A stretch of 64,000 nucleotides of DNA from Strix aluco. Lineage: Eukaryota > Chordata > Aves > Strigiformes > Strigidae. Position 1 is the first letter of the stretch. Each line of letters opens with the position of its first letter. This document shows, in pieces, positions 23,001-38,000 of the stretch. Below the pieces are notes generated by a model. It ran no database searches. It was not told the DNA's origin and was given only the letters and a program-made list of their open reading frames with translations. A program made the translations under genes and the position numbers. The stretch lies in NCBI RefSeq assembly GCF_031877795.1, contig NC_133971.1, positions 668,501 to 732,500 on the forward strand. The letters run 5' to 3'.

Positions 23001-26000
23001 TACCTTCCCGTTTACCCATTTCTTCCAAGTATCTTGAAGATATATCTTCCTATGAAAAGAATGCACACATTCATGTTTTTGCAGTCACTTACTGAAATGA
23101 ATTTCTAAGGTAGTGATACTTCTGGAAAGAGAACGCGCGGGTTGGGTGGGTCAGAGGGCCAGTCCTGGACCGTGTGTCTCTCAGAACCCAGCGCCACGCA
23201 CACGCATCTCGACCAGCTTCAGCAGGGCACATTCCCCCCGCCGAACCCCGCACCCCCACGGCCAGACTCCCTCTGCATTAACAGAAGCCACTTGAGTGTC
23301 TCGGACCATAGAATATTGCTGCACCCAGACTGGATTTCAAGTATTTATAAATCACAACATTTTTATCATGGCTGAGTACTGTGCTGAGCCGTTGAGCTTG
23401 TTATCTTAATCCTCCTTATGTTACTCTCCATTCTAAGTCAGAAAAGTATGCATTCTTCCCCAAATTCTCAACGTTTTACTCTTTCTCAAGTAGAAATGAA
23501 ATCTCCTGGGTTGTTTAGGCTCTCTAATACCTCCATCACTGCCTTTTGTGAATCCACTGGAGACCATGCTTGGAAGTCAGTTCAAAAAGCAACAAACTTC
23601 CTCTGTTGACACTTTACTGTTTTCTACTGCATTACATACAGAACTGCTTCATTTCTGGGTTACCAAAAACAACGTGAAAATGCAACTCTGCAAATTCTAT
23701 TCCACCTCTTAGCAGGTCAAAGAGACAAATACTGGATCAATGTAGCAGTGAGCAACTACAGACCTATTTTAGAGATGAATCTTCTAAATATTAAAAATTT
23801 AAAATGTAAGTACCGTAACTTCCGGACCAGTGTAAACAGGACTAGTAGGCACATCTTCTTCAGGTCCACCTAGAGTATCTATCAGGCTATCCAGTGCCGA
23901 CTCATCCATAGCAGGCTAAAATAGAAGCAAAGCATTATGGAAGTTATCACGCTGTACGAAGAAAAAAAATTCTGAATCATCTGGTGAATCTGTAGAAAAC
24001 TCCTGGAAACCAAATCAAAAGCTTTCTTTCAGTAGGTCCTGCACTTGACAAATTTTTCAGTGAGAACTGTTCTTAAACTCGTTCCCCAGCGTCAGGAACG
24101 AGATAATTTGGATTTATGTACCAGCTGATACACACGCATACATACGCAAACATTACTGAAGATAAAGAGTAATTAATTTTATGCTAGTTGTGGTAAAAGT
24201 GATTCTAAATAAATCCTGCTTGACAAAACACAAATGAGACGCCACTAGTTTGTTACTTATTCTTTCAGATAGTCCGTCACCACCACATGTTAACTACTGC
24301 ACAGCAATACTTCAGCTGTTACCGGTCTATTTTTTCTGAACCTGAAGTGTTTCAGAGACAAACACTCTCCGAGACATCTCTACAAGGGAAGCATTTGTCT
24401 GGGAACGTGTTTACCAACCTCAGTGCTCGACTTCTCCGCTGCAGCAGTGACAGTTGCAGCAGCTGCGCCTGCACCAGCTGTTACGGACATCTTCTCAGAC
24501 TTGGGCTGGAGAAGTAAGAGAAAAAATAAGAGATGGCTTTATTATATGGCTCTACGTTAAAAATTCTACGGGTAAAACCAAGTACAACAGATGTTCCACT
24601 CAGGCGTGCCTATACTGTCCCTCTTCATCTACTTTTTGAATCAAAATGATAAGCTGGTTCTACCTAGTGGCTGAATGAGCAGCTGCAGCTTGCACAACAC
24701 TGAGCCCAGCCTAAAACACCCAACTCTGAGGTCATGCATATTTTTTTGGACTCAGCAACTGCCTAATTGTGATCATCTTAATGTCACTTGCTTGGCTAAC
24801 AGCCAGACTGTGCTGGACAATGAAAACAGACGTACGAAGAGGACCACAAAAGGTGGATGCACATCAGGATCACCCAACAACCAGCACCAACCAGCGGTAC
24901 CATCCGGCTGGGCAGCTCGACCTGCAGCTGATGCTTATCCACCAATGCTGTCATGGGTGGGCTGGAAGTGGTATCTTCAGGACGTTGTTAAGTTAATTAG
25001 CGGGTAAGGCGTGAAGTTTCTAAGTCCCACATTTTAGAGCAGCACAAGGAGGTCTGTCATACACACCTTCAAACACAAGACAGCTTCTGAGCTTTCCTAC
25101 ATTATGATTTCGGGGGGCCCAGTCTCACTTTACAATATTCAGCATGAGAATCCATCTTGACGTGAATTTCTAACCCCTACAATAACATAAATAATAAAAA
25201 TTGGATTGCTACTTCTACTATACCTTTGCTGTCTCTACGGAGGTCGTTTTTGGAGGCTGGTCAGCCTGAGTTGTAGTTCCTTGTCCTGTATTATTTGGTT
25301 TAGAAGTTGTTGCCACAGAAGGTGAGGTTTGGTTTTTTGCCTGTGTAGAGATAAACAGTATCATTAGATAGGGAAATATTTAAGGGCTGACTTTGTTTGG
25401 TTTGGCTTTTTAATATTTTCTTTCTAAACAAAAGAAAGAAAGAAAAAAACAAACAGGGAGAGAGAGAAAAATTATACAAGTTACACCACCAGGTTCCTTT
25501 TGCCTCTCCTCAGACAGCTGTTTATTTTGAGAGTCTGTTGGCTGTCATAAAATAAAAAATTGGGATCATTCACCCTTACCACCATTCAGTGGCAATATTC
25601 CCTCAGCCAATCCAGTCCCACTGCTCTGGCCATGCTCCCCCCCAGCTTCGTGTGCACCCGCGCACAGGCAGGACATGGGGAGTTGGAAAGTCCTGGATTT
25701 CTGAGCAACAACTGAAACCATCAGTGTGTTATCAGCATTCTCATCCCAAGTCCCATGATGAACACAGCACTATTCTGGCTACTAAAAAGGAAAATGAGCT
25801 CTATCCCATCCGAAACCAGGAGATATTTATTGATGGTTAACAGAACCCTTCCTAAGCTGCTGTGAAGCAATCAAGCACCCTGACTGTCCCACACGCTGCA
25901 CGACCACACTGCTCAGCCCCTTGCTCTTCCACACCAGGTGTGTTACGCATCACACGGCGGTTTCGTGTGGCACACTAGTAGCAAAGAGTTCAGCCTCTTT

Positions 26001-29000
26001 TTTCAATGTCAGTCCAAGACCAAAGTACAGCTCGCTGAAGGTGAAAGAGAAGTATTTACCTGGGTCGACTGCGTGTTTTTCCCAGATTCTGTTTCGGTTG
26101 TTGGTGTGGACTGAAATATAAGCAACATACATTCAGACAGAGATTAATACGCTCGGTTACTTCTAAGGGGTCGACTTATATAAAGAATAAGAGACAGGTT
26201 CACACTTGTGAGCACAGATGCTGTGTAACTACCACCCAGCACTTTGATCTTGCCGCTGACAAATCCTGGCACAGACCTCTGCTCCAGCAACCTGAGAGAG
26301 CTCACACGTGTGCAAACACACACATACACTCCTCACAGGAAGGATTGAAAGGGGAGGGAAAAAAGGTATTAAACAAATATAATGGACAGTTTGATTTACA
26401 CCTGAAATTTTTTTGCAGCTGTGCCACAAAATTAATTCCTGTGATTCACATCAAGTCAAGGTGCAGTAAGCAATCAATTACTACTAGTAGAAACACGTAA
26501 GAGCAAACACTGGAAAACTAAAGAATGGCGGCATCTGGTTAAGAAGAAAAATGAAAATGCCAGCCTCCTCACCATATTTTTCTTGCTACTTCAGCTGTGC
26601 TACGATCAGCACAGAGCCAATGTAGCTACTGGAAAGTCATCTGGAGGTGCCAAAGAGAAGGTGGTGCCACAGACAGAGCCCTCCTTATCCCCTCTACCCT
26701 ACTAGTACACCAAGAATACTGAAAGTTACTAAGAGACAAATAATAGGGCTTTTTCCCCAGCAGCTCATTAAAAGTCAGTGAACAACCAAAAAAAAAAAAT
26801 CTATTAGGCAGCAATTTAAAGTTTTTCATTGCTTTGTAATGTTTTCATTTGAGCTGTCAAACACTAATTACCATTTAGATCTACCCGGCTTCTATTTGCT
26901 AGTTGACCACGTAGGGAAATTTGCTCAAGTTGTTTACCATTTGTTATGCAAGTACTCACACCCACACACTGAACCACAGACACTGGGTTGGGAAATCCTG
27001 AACGTGCACAAAAACGCAGATGCCTGGGCATAAAGCTGGCAGAGGCCTCGAAGCTGTAGACCACAGTAAAGAAGTCTCAACAGGTAAAATCTTGATAGAG
27101 AGGGAGGACAAAAATTTCCCAAAGTGGGGAAAAAAATTTTAAACCAAAACAGAATCACGTAACCTCTCAGATTCCTCACTTTGGATTTTCTCTTATGTTT
27201 AACCTGATTAAAACACTGTAGTTCTCAGCTGCAGTCATACTTTATATGCTCCCACTTGTACATCCTCCTTACGTGATACCCTACGGTTAACTCAGAGACA
27301 CACGCATCCATTTGTGTACCTGTACACTAAACAATCCTATACTGAAGAGGTAATCCTAAATTTTCACACTTTTAAGCTAAAAAAGTTTCAACGTGTTTAT
27401 GTAACATCTAAAGCAAAGAGTCAGTCAGACACGAGATGTCTTTTGGCAGCAAGGCTGCACAGAAACGTAACAGAAGTGCAAGCATGAGGTTCAGGAAACA
27501 TCCAGTTTGACTCTTCCTGCGGCAGGACTGCTGCCTGCTCAGGACTTCAAGGACCCCGCTCTTAGAGCACAAATTGAAGTTTTCCTTACATGCTTTTCAG
27601 AAGAAAAGTAAACACATCTTTTCTGTAAGACAATAACATATATTTACTCTTGTTTCTGTCAACAGCTGACAACAGCTGTACAGAATGTAACTTCCAATTC
27701 CCAGCCTGCCAAAGCAGTTACTGGCAACTGCATGCCTTTTTTTTTTAATATTGTAAATATTTATTTACTAACTACTTAACGTATTTTTCGCGTACAGTAT
27801 GCTGTATTCTTGTATATCTTTTAAAAAGTGCACAATCGCTCATACTATGACTTCACCTATGACAACGCTGAAGAATATCCAGACTCACAAGGGCAACGCT
27901 TTGCTTCAAGACTTTGGCACATGTGAAGATGCCAAGGCCACGTTAAAATACACAATCCTGAACATGTATGTGCTCCCATGCACAGAGACACAACTATTTA
28001 GACACGCACATTTTTAGCAATAACAACGTTCGAATCCAATTTAAAAAAAAAAAAAATATTTCCGGGCAAATCAAACCAAGAGTTTTAGCACGAGACTGTA
28101 CATTCAAAGGCCACTCTGGAGTCCCCCTTGAAACTGAGTCAGCTGTGAGCACTCGCAGCCTGAAGACACAGTTTACAGCACACACTGAACTTCTACAGAG
28201 AAAAATATGTTCCACCTCCCCTTCCACTGCCTGCTTCCACCTGCCCCGTGCTGGTATCTGAGAGGCCACATTTCAAACTGGCTCAGGAAACTGAGAAACA
28301 GCCTGGAAGAGAAACCCAGTATCTTCTCACTAGCTCCCCCGTTTGGAGTGCGGTGGCACAAGTGTGTGCAGAAGGGAGAAACCTGCATGGGATGTGGTCT
28401 TCTTGGTGGCAGTGGCTGTGTCCTGCTCCTCCAGGCCTCCAGCCAAAGCCACAGGGCGCCGGCAGAGTGAATTTGAGACAAAGGATTCACATACGCAGAC
28501 CCGGAAGGTAAGGAGGGGTCCAGAGCACACTGAAGAGTAGCTGCACACTAGAGGGACTCTGAGAAAGACAAGTGAGACGTGGTTACAGCAGGCAGCCAGG
28601 ACAGGGCTGTTAATCTGCAAGAAATTTAGGACGAGAAGTGAAAGTGACTCAGCAACCTTATTTCTTTTCAAAGAAGTCTACTGTCAAAATGCAGACGACC
28701 TGCTTAATCCAGTAGGAGGAAGACATCAATAATGCAGCAGACATTAAAAGAAAACATTAATTGCCTTACGCATGCAAATGCAGGACATTGTTTCAAAGGG
28801 ATCTGTGTTTACCAGTCTCTGCTACTCTATTTTTGTCTCATCTTGAAAACACCAGTTTTAAAGGTCTGATTAGAAATTTACCACATTCTTCTGAGACTTA
28901 TTTCAAGTAGGGAAAAACTGAAAATATTTTCAGACAGCTGTCTGGGTTAAACCACATGGAGAACAGCATCAGTGAGGAACACAGATACCAATGAGTTTGC

Positions 29001-32000
29001 TCACAAACAAAACAGGAAGGTGAGACTGGGGACTTGCAGATACCTTCATTTATGATCGGGCACAAATGGAAAAGGTTTAACTGTCGTCCAGCTCTCTGCT
29101 ACCAGTCTAAGTCTTACGTGTGCGCACGGAAGTAAAGGGTTTTGAAAGGCTGAGGGGAATGTAATGGCTAACTTCAGACACAGAGAAGATGGAGCGAGGC
29201 TGTCTTCAGAGACGCGCGCTAAAGCGACAAGAGGCAGCAGATACAAGTTGCAGCAGAGGGACTTCTGGTTTGACAAAAGGGGGGGGGGAAAAAATCATCA
29301 CGACGAAGGTGACCAAACATCAGAACTGTCTGCCCAGAGCCCTGCAGGTGGCAGGGCAGGGTCTGCCTGGCACGGCTGTCCCTGCTGAGCTGGCTCTGCC
29401 CGACCAGGCGACCTCCAGAGGCCTCGTCTAACCCCAGCACCGCCCGCCACGTTCTTTATTCAGGTTTACCCAAGGTGCAGGCAGGCCCAACTTCTACCAC
29501 CACCCAACTCCCTGCTGGTCTGGTTTGGTATTCGGTATTCTTGTTGGTTTCACTGTTGCCATTATGGAAGATGGAAGAGGGAGAGAACCATTAATCACTT
29601 GTTTAAAAAATATACGTAAATTCTGTTAGGCAACGAAGGCATAAGGGAGGATTATGACTCTCTTCTAACAAGTAAAGTACGTGATTGATGACACAGCTTC
29701 CACAGCGAAGTTCTAGTCATAAGGCAAGACAGAACAAGCGTAAAGGACAAAGGCGAGGAAGCTGCCAGACAAAGATGCGATTAACGAGAAGATGCGATTG
29801 TACACACACTAAAAGCTGAAACTTGTCCTGAATTCTTTAAATATGTGAAAAATTATCATCAGGTAACTAACCCTGTAACTACACTGGGGGAGCTATATAC
29901 GTGTGGCAAAGTATGACTGAGCTAAAATTAAAAATTTTGATTAAAATTTTTTATTGCTGTCATAAAATCCTCTGAGTGCTTTACATATCATTTTTCAGGT
30001 CTTTTTTGAAGAAGAAACTAAGCTGCAGACAAGAAATACGCAAAATAAAGTTACTCAGTAGCAAAGTCTTAAAAAAGAAATTCCACTGCTGCATGTGTTT
30101 GTGCTGAACTGCAAGCATGAGTTCCTCAGGAATTCATACCTTTGTTTCAGATGGCTTCATAATTTGTGTCTTTGATGCATCCGCAGAGGGCGACTGCTTT
30201 CGAGAGGAAAAAAAAAAAAGGCAAATTAATTAATTTCACCTTTGTTATACATACTTCTATTAAGCAAGCATAAGCAACCTGAATTCATTAGCTACCCAGC
30301 TAAAAATTAAGAATAAATTATTACTGAAAATGAGAGTTACCGTTTTAGATCCTCTGTCTTGCCTGCATTTCTACAGTACACAAATGTAGGATTTCAAGTG
30401 TGATGCCCTTACACCTTCTCACATCAGTTTTTTCTCTGATGTGAAAGCAAATTTCACATCAAGTATCAAAGCAAACTCAAAACCTGCTCCCATACTGAAG
30501 CGTATGGACTTACTGGGCAGGATTTGCCCGCATTTCTTTTTTCCTTTTTAACAAAAATTGTACTTTTGGATTTCCTAGTTTATCATACAAAATATTTAAT
30601 ACAAAATCAGCAAACTCCAGTATGTTCAGATAAAAAGGAGCAATTAACCTGGGTGTAACGCAGACACAAGTGTTTCTACATACCACGCGACCCTTTGGAA
30701 AAGCTGCAAACGACACGGCCTGCGTTCCTACCTGCAGTGATGTTAACTGGAGAACAGCGTGTTTCCATTCTGCTGTGACTGTATCGAACTTCAAAGCCCA
30801 GAAATTAATATTCTAATTGCCTCATCAATACTTTATACAGTTGTAATACTACCTCTCTATTCCTGCCTCACGTTCCTCTGCTCAAAGCTGTATTTGCCAG
30901 CTCGATCACAGCAACACATTCATAGTTTACATCTAAATGAACAGCACAAGGTATCGATTTCTCTAGACTTTCTCTTCATGTTCACCATGCCAATTGCTGT
31001 AGGAAAACACACGCTGTCTGAATGAACTCAGAAGCCATATGACTATTCCATACCTTGGGTAAGTTCTTCCACAGGGAAAATTTTCTCATTTCCATAACAT
31101 TTTTAGTACAAGCCTTTCTCAATGATAAAACAAAAAATGCACAGAATTTAAAAGGTATGCTGTGACAATGACAGCCTGCTCTCCCTGCCAGCGTGTCTGC
31201 ACACCTTAGTAAGAGGTTTGACTACTCTAAATATATACAAGAGAGAATTTGCAGTTGTCACACTGCAGAAATGTAAGCCAGTTACACCTGCTTCCATACG
31301 TACAGATTGAGTACATAATGGATGGGAACTTTTGTACAGGTGGAGACGTACTCAGGAATGTACAGATCCTCCTACATCAGGACAGGGAACAGAAGTTTGT
31401 AAACAACCTTTTTAGGTATTTCCACTACCACCACTGGGTAATCTGCAAGCCGTATTCTTAACTTGCTCTTTCATAGTTTTTCCTTTCCTTTTCCTTCTTC
31501 TCCATGAAAGTCACCTGAGTACCTTCTACATGACTAACAGGTAATCTGCTCTACACCTTCAGTCACCCTAGTCCCTGTCCATTTAACAAAACCACATTTA
31601 TCTGAGCCCTTCTCTCTTCTTCCCCTCAGAAAACTCCTAGCAAGCCTTTTTCTTACAATACACTAAAAAATTCTTTCCCAACTCGCAGCACAGCAGCACT
31701 ACTACAACCTGCAGAGATTAGTGAAAACCCCCCAAAGAAACCAGCTGCTGCTTCTTTCTACCCTGTCCAGCTGATGGCAGTAACTACCAGAAAGTAAGAG
31801 ACGGAGGAAGAACAGTAGTTTTGGGGACAGAAAACAGTTTAATGCACGGCTGCTGATCAGTGGCTACGGGGAATGCCGAGCCGTCCTCCCCATAGACATG
31901 AGGGTTGATCTGGGGAAACAAAACCCTGTCCTGGGGATCCGGAGAGCACAGGACACCCCCCTGCAGACCACCTCTGTGTGCACAGGCAGTGCCGTACCAC

Positions 32001-35000
32001 CGCCACCTTCTTGGGGCACCACGTGCCTCGCTGCATTTACAGCACTTTTTGCCTGAATCCTGCAATATTCCAGACCTCCGATTTTCCACTCTTGTCCCCC
32101 AAAAGAGTCACTACAAGGAAGAAGGGGGTCCTTGTCCTTCCAAACCCTTTGGTGTGCGGGGTCTGCAACCATGCTGAGCCTCGCAGACTGACAGCACAAG
32201 AAGTGGCGGCGGTCCAACCCCTCGTTGGCTTGCCAACACCAGCCTGACTCCCTGGGACTACTTTTTATGGTGGGTTATTCTGTTTTTTCCTCTTCCGAAG
32301 GCTGTGCGCTGCGGCCAGCCATGCCCAGCTGTTAACTGGCTGTATTTGCTGCAGCCCAACAGTGGAACTGCAGAAGGGGTGAAGCAACACACGGACGGGT
32401 GTCAGGCATGGAGGTAAATATTAAAAATGCTGCCTAGCAACCGGCATAATAACCGCCTGACACAGAGCTTCCGCAGCGGCTGCGGCCCAGGGAAGGCACA
32501 CCCTGCTCGCACCCAGGGGTGTCAGAGCCCCACCACGGTCTGGGCCAAGCACCGAGAGTTACGCTGCCCAACAGCAAAGCAAGAACCAGGAGAGTCTGAC
32601 TCACCTCAGAGGCTGGGGCTGGGCAGAGAAAGCCAGTCGCTCCCGCGGAGAGAGCGAGGGTTTTGTTGTGTTATGAGGGATGCCCCGGAGGGCAGAGCTG
32701 ACAGCGGATGGAAAAATGAGCGTCACCGGTGCTGACGCCTGTTCCTCCTGTGGCGGCACCCCCGCGGGTCCTGCCCGGACAGAGGCATGGGTGCTGGAGG
32801 ATGTTGCGCCAGCCCCGGTCCCAACCCGTGGGGAAGGTGCCCTGTGAGTGAGGGGAGAGCTTTCCAGGGAGGGCTGGAAAGAGAGTGGCTTTATAGGAAG
32901 GGCTGATGATCTTGGGATCTGATTTGGTAAGAGAAGGAATACCCTTAGAAACTAAACGGTCAAATTAGCGGGACAGTCTTCATGCGACTGTTGGAAGAGA
33001 ACAGTCACAAAAGCCGAAAAGTGCGTTAGTAAAACAAAATAAAACAAAAAATCCTACCAAAAATTGGTTACCTAGTCTCACTGTATGTCCCTCAGAAATT
33101 TGGAAGTAAAAGGGAAAGTGCAACAGGATAAAAAAACGACAGCAAAGGTGACAAACATCAAAAGAAAATATTTTTAACTGTTCAGAGAATGGGATGCAAA
33201 CGCCCTTCGGAAAAAAGAAAACAGCAGGTGAAGAAATCCACGAGAGCTCTCAGTTATGGAAATTTGAAAATCACTGAAACCACCCCATATGCAATGCAGC
33301 GAGAGCAATCGTCAACTAAAACCATGCATTTTGGGAATTCATGGAGAAGATTCATCAGACTGAGGAAGGTCGTTGCACACCCTTAGAAAGGAGCACAATG
33401 CACCAATCGTCTGCCTTCAAAAACAGAAGAGATGCTGAAAACATTCGCCAAGCAACCAGTACAGAAACAGATGATAACAAGAGAATAAATAAGAGTCAAC
33501 AGGCCTGTCAAGAATAACACACGTAAAGACAGCGCAACACTCAATACGCTGAAACATGGAAATCAGCTTGGTGGGTGAGAACGAACAAAGCTCCAGAGGA
33601 GGACAGGCTGTCACTGCAACTCTCAGAGTACCTGAGGTGACATTTTCTCGAGTGAAAACAGGGAAGTTGGTGTGCAACACTGGGTTACACGCTTGCCTTC
33701 AGCCAGCCCACAGCCTCAACATTTCAGCGAGCTCCTGAAGGGATCTCTGACAGGCTGGTGGTAGGTTGGAGGAGATGAGACACAACAACACAAAACCCCA
33801 AAAGCTAGGCAGGCAGCAATACGTAAGGTTACAGTGCCACAGGCTGAGATACTCTTGCCAAAAAAACAACGAAGGAAAGAGGAATCCAAGATAAAAATCT
33901 GTTACCGTGACAATGTAAATATAAATGTAAACTACAAGAATAAGTCTCCATCTTTGTGGCTTGAGCTTCTCTAGGTCAAGTGCTAGGAAAGTTTTGGCGA
34001 ACACACCGCATTACAGATGAATAAAGAAAGATCTGAGGACAGGTTTAGGAAAAAAAAAAATGAAGAAAAGGTATGTATGAGGGACTTAGTGACAGAGGAA
34101 GCAAGTCAGCACCTGATGTTTTCTCCTCTGGTCAGGGAGCCAAGAAAATGGGAAAAGAAGAAGAAACTGCTTTATTCTATAACAAAGAATCCCTCGAGTC
34201 AGAGCTCAGAGATCTTCCTTCCCAGGAGAAGAGCTGCTCTGTGGCAGAAGCCACCCAGACGAACCAGGCACGTCCAGCCCTGCAGCCTCCGGGCTAGCCA
34301 ATGTAAGTATTTTGAGTGACGTAGCTGTACTCAGTGTAGGGCAGAGGACTGAAGAGCCACCTGAGCACTCCTTTGGGATTACACACCATACACATGAACG
34401 AGCTGGGACTGCTTCTCAGGCTTAAAGCTAACGCCAACTTTATTATTTTATTATTACTAACTTACAGGGTTACTTCCATACAGCTGTGTAAGGCAAGGCA
34501 AAACCCAAACTACCTGGCTACAAACGGTTGCTTCCTTACATGGATGGTTCTGTTACTAAGCTTTAATTAACAGCACTTGCAAGGTGTGGGCAGCAAATGC
34601 TCTCCAGAGAACTATCATGAAAAATAATGGGTTATTTCACTTAAGTGTAAAATACCACTTGAGCTGTCACAGGCTAAATCTCTCACTTGCTTTGATGGCA
34701 TGTGGTAATGGCTTGGCAACCCTCTCCTCCCCAGACCCACGGGCGCTGCCAGCAGGCAGGAGGCCGGGCAAGGACGGTGCTGAGCGGCCATTCCCGCGTC
34801 TCCCATCGCTCTTCGGGAGGAGGCAACGCACAGTCCCCCAAGGACATTTGCACTGAGAATCGACGCTGTGGCACACACACAATTCCATTTGTTTTCCATG
34901 GAGCCAACTGGAGTCGCAAGGCACAATCTGAGCCAACACCTCTGTGTGTGCATGTACAAATACATATACATAAAAAAATATAAACATGTATATTCAAAGC

Positions 35001-38000
35001 TACACAGCAGCCAAGAGATGCAGTGATTTAAAACTGGAAAAAATGACTGATACTACCTCTCTACATAAATTTTATCATTACAATATCTGTAATAGCTAAG
35101 TTAAAAATGACAAATTTGAGTGCCTCCGTGCCATTTGCCATCCTAAGTAATTCTGGAAATACCCTATTATTTTGTAATTACTGTTCTTATACATAGCTCT
35201 GCTATTAAGTTGTTTAGAAAACACCTTTTTAAAAGAAAGATGAAAAACCACACACGACCAAGAGGACATTTTTTCCAAGACTTCAGGGTCGCAGTTAATT
35301 TTGTGGAGGTTCAGCATTAAAAATTTAATGAAATGGAATAGCAGGATACAGGTTTCCAGTTAGTACCTGTATATTATCCAGACACTGGTATATTTACATA
35401 AAACATTCCTACTACATAGGTTGCTCTGCTGTCCTGTAGTGATGAGTTTCTTTGTAGAAGTAATCAGCATGATTTATTTTCTAAACAATTTACACTGCAG
35501 TTTCTAATGACTTTGCCACACGTGACTACCCACACGCCTCTTTGCTTTCTAAAGCCCTTTATTGTTGGAATTCACAAACACTGCAGGTTATAAACAAACC
35601 CTGCTGCCCACGCCAGCTACTGGGGGGGGGTGGGGGTGGTGTGCAGGAAAAAAATCCTTGGAAGACAGTTACTTTTTCAGTAGCTGAATTCTAACTCCAT
35701 CTAAAATTCTTTGCTGATGTCATTATTGCGATGTCACTGAGCTCATTACAGCCCTGACTCAGCAAAGCCCCCCGACTTTGCCCTGGCTGCCATAAAGCAA
35801 ACCAAACCAAACAGGATTTTAGTATGTAAGCACAGAGATTCATTTGAGCAGGCAGTCTGTTGAATTCATTCTTTTGTGGTTCAATTCTTCAATATACACG
35901 GTTTGAAATGCCCATCTTAAAAAGAAAACAGAAACAACAACCAAAACCCCCTCTCTCTAGGGATGCTTCCGATGCTTTTAACACTCATGAACTCAGCTGG
36001 TGCGAATATAACCTAAAAATATTACTATTATTATAGTTTAAATTTCCACAACTTGACAAAGATAACAAGAAGAGTAATGTCAGAGATAAACTGACTCCCC
36101 TTTAGAGCTAAAAAACTCAGAAACAGATGTGCTCTGTTCAAATGAGCACTCCCAGCTCAGAGCAAACGCGAAGAATAAACCCGAGTAGAGCTGAAGTACA
36201 TTTACCTGCAGAGGACAGACAAACCTCAACGGGCCTCAAAAAGGAACCGCATGGAGACCCTTGGTACCGACGCTGCCTGGGGAAGGGCTGGTGTGTGAGG
36301 GGACTGGAGGGTGGAGGACTCAACTGTCAGGAGAGCCTCAGCAGGACCTTCCTGTCTGAAGCGCGAGCTTAGGAGCGCTCCAGAAGTGGATTTGCCATGG
36401 GGCGAGCTCCAGACTGCACACACACTCTCCTAAACGAAAGTAGAACTAGTAACAAATTGAGGATTATTTGGTGCTGCTTCTCCAGATCAGAAGGTTGAGT
36501 GCAATAAATCAGAGACAAAACCCGAAGACCGCTGGTAACACAGGACCACACCTCTCTGCAAAACTCAATTCAAAAGATGGCCTGGGTTACTATTCTGGAA
36601 AGGAGCAACCCTGAAACTTTATTCTTCCGCAATTTTCTCAGCACACAGAGCAAGTCTTTACAACAAATATTAATCTATACCCAGGAGCAAGATCAACCGT
36701 CATTTAAAGATGCTAAAAGAGCACATAGGAAATAAACCCATTTTCTCATGAAACAAAAACATGACAGATTCTTTACAGAGACGGGTTTGAACCAAGAAAT
36801 TGAAAAGCTGATTAGCTCATAAAGCGTTTTTACAGCCTCAAGTGCTGCTAAATTTATTGATGACCGCAACGCACTGAGCCAGACAACTTCCATAACACAG
36901 ACTCACACTTAGTGCTTTCTTCTATTTTGATTACTAAAATAAAATTTCTGCCATTTTGGACAAGAAAAGAAACTTGGCAACACTTAATCTCTGGATTTTC
37001 TGTATCAGCTAAACATGATTCACCATACTACTGAAATTTAAAGTAACAGGTTTTTAAGCAGTGTTTTTTGAGATTACCTCCTTGCATTTGAATTTGGTCA
37101 CACTAAATCAAGAGTTATCAAGCACAAGCTGTGCACAAGATCAATATTCTATTTACCACAGTGTAGAACAAGGCTTCATCCCACCTAGACACTAACTGAC
37201 CTGCCAAACCACCTTTAAGTTAAGACGTCTGTTTTCAGATTTCCGGATTTCATCAACCTAGGTCAAGTCCAAAGCTTAATACTGGTATGTTTTTCTTTAT
37301 TTTAACAACTATTAAGTCACTATTAAGACTCCGAAACAGCTTTATGCTTGAACAAAAAACAACGAAGGGCAGTGAATGACAACTGACCTTAGATGCTTTT
37401 TGTACCACCTGACTCTTTTCTACAACTGCCACGACCTCCGTTTGGTCACAGAGCACGCGCAGTACCTAAACACGAAGAACCTCTACATGCACACAGTTCA
37501 GTTTGTGGCCAGAAAGAACTTATTTAGACTGAAGTATGTAGCCTGGCTACTGCTCTATAACCTCTACTATACAAGGGCAACTTCTATTTAATGTCTTTTC
37601 ATGAGTATTGCAAGTGATCTGGAAAAAAAGCCAGTATAGGCCGAGCAGGGTAACAGAGTTCATCTGCTGCCTTCAGATTCCGCGTGTCGCAAACAGACCA
37701 CCACTTCAGTATCACAGGCTGAAGGCTCATCGTTTCTTTTAGAGTTAAAAGCAAAGAGTGCAAGAAAGCTCTGGGTTTGTATCCAGATTATACCCCTCCA
37801 GCATCAAACAGAGGCTTTGTTTCACTGGAAAAGTTTTTCAACTCACAGCATCAGGCAAGTAAAAGCATTTTATTTTCAAACTTAGGTTTCGTTGTCAAAG
37901 ATGTTCATTTTATTGTCATTTTGATGAAGAGTGATCTCAGTATTTCCACTTGATCACAGAATGGATTACCTAACTTGAAATTTCTTTCAGCTATGCATGG

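Noticed and set aside
24411-24418. Alternative donor GTAAAC for exon 7
   Set aside because: It would add four bases and shift the frame of repeat I to an early stop; the GTTGGT donor keeps phase 0.
28378-28440. Minus-strand EEQDTATATKKTTSHAG, like a possible L-domain exon of CAST
   Set aside because: The upstream acceptor lacks a pyrimidine tract and the donor is weak. The composition alone is not enough.
33189-33386. Basic 65-codon plus-strand frame (MGCKRPSEKRKQQ...)
   Set aside because: Short, in intron, no recognised family and no splice support.
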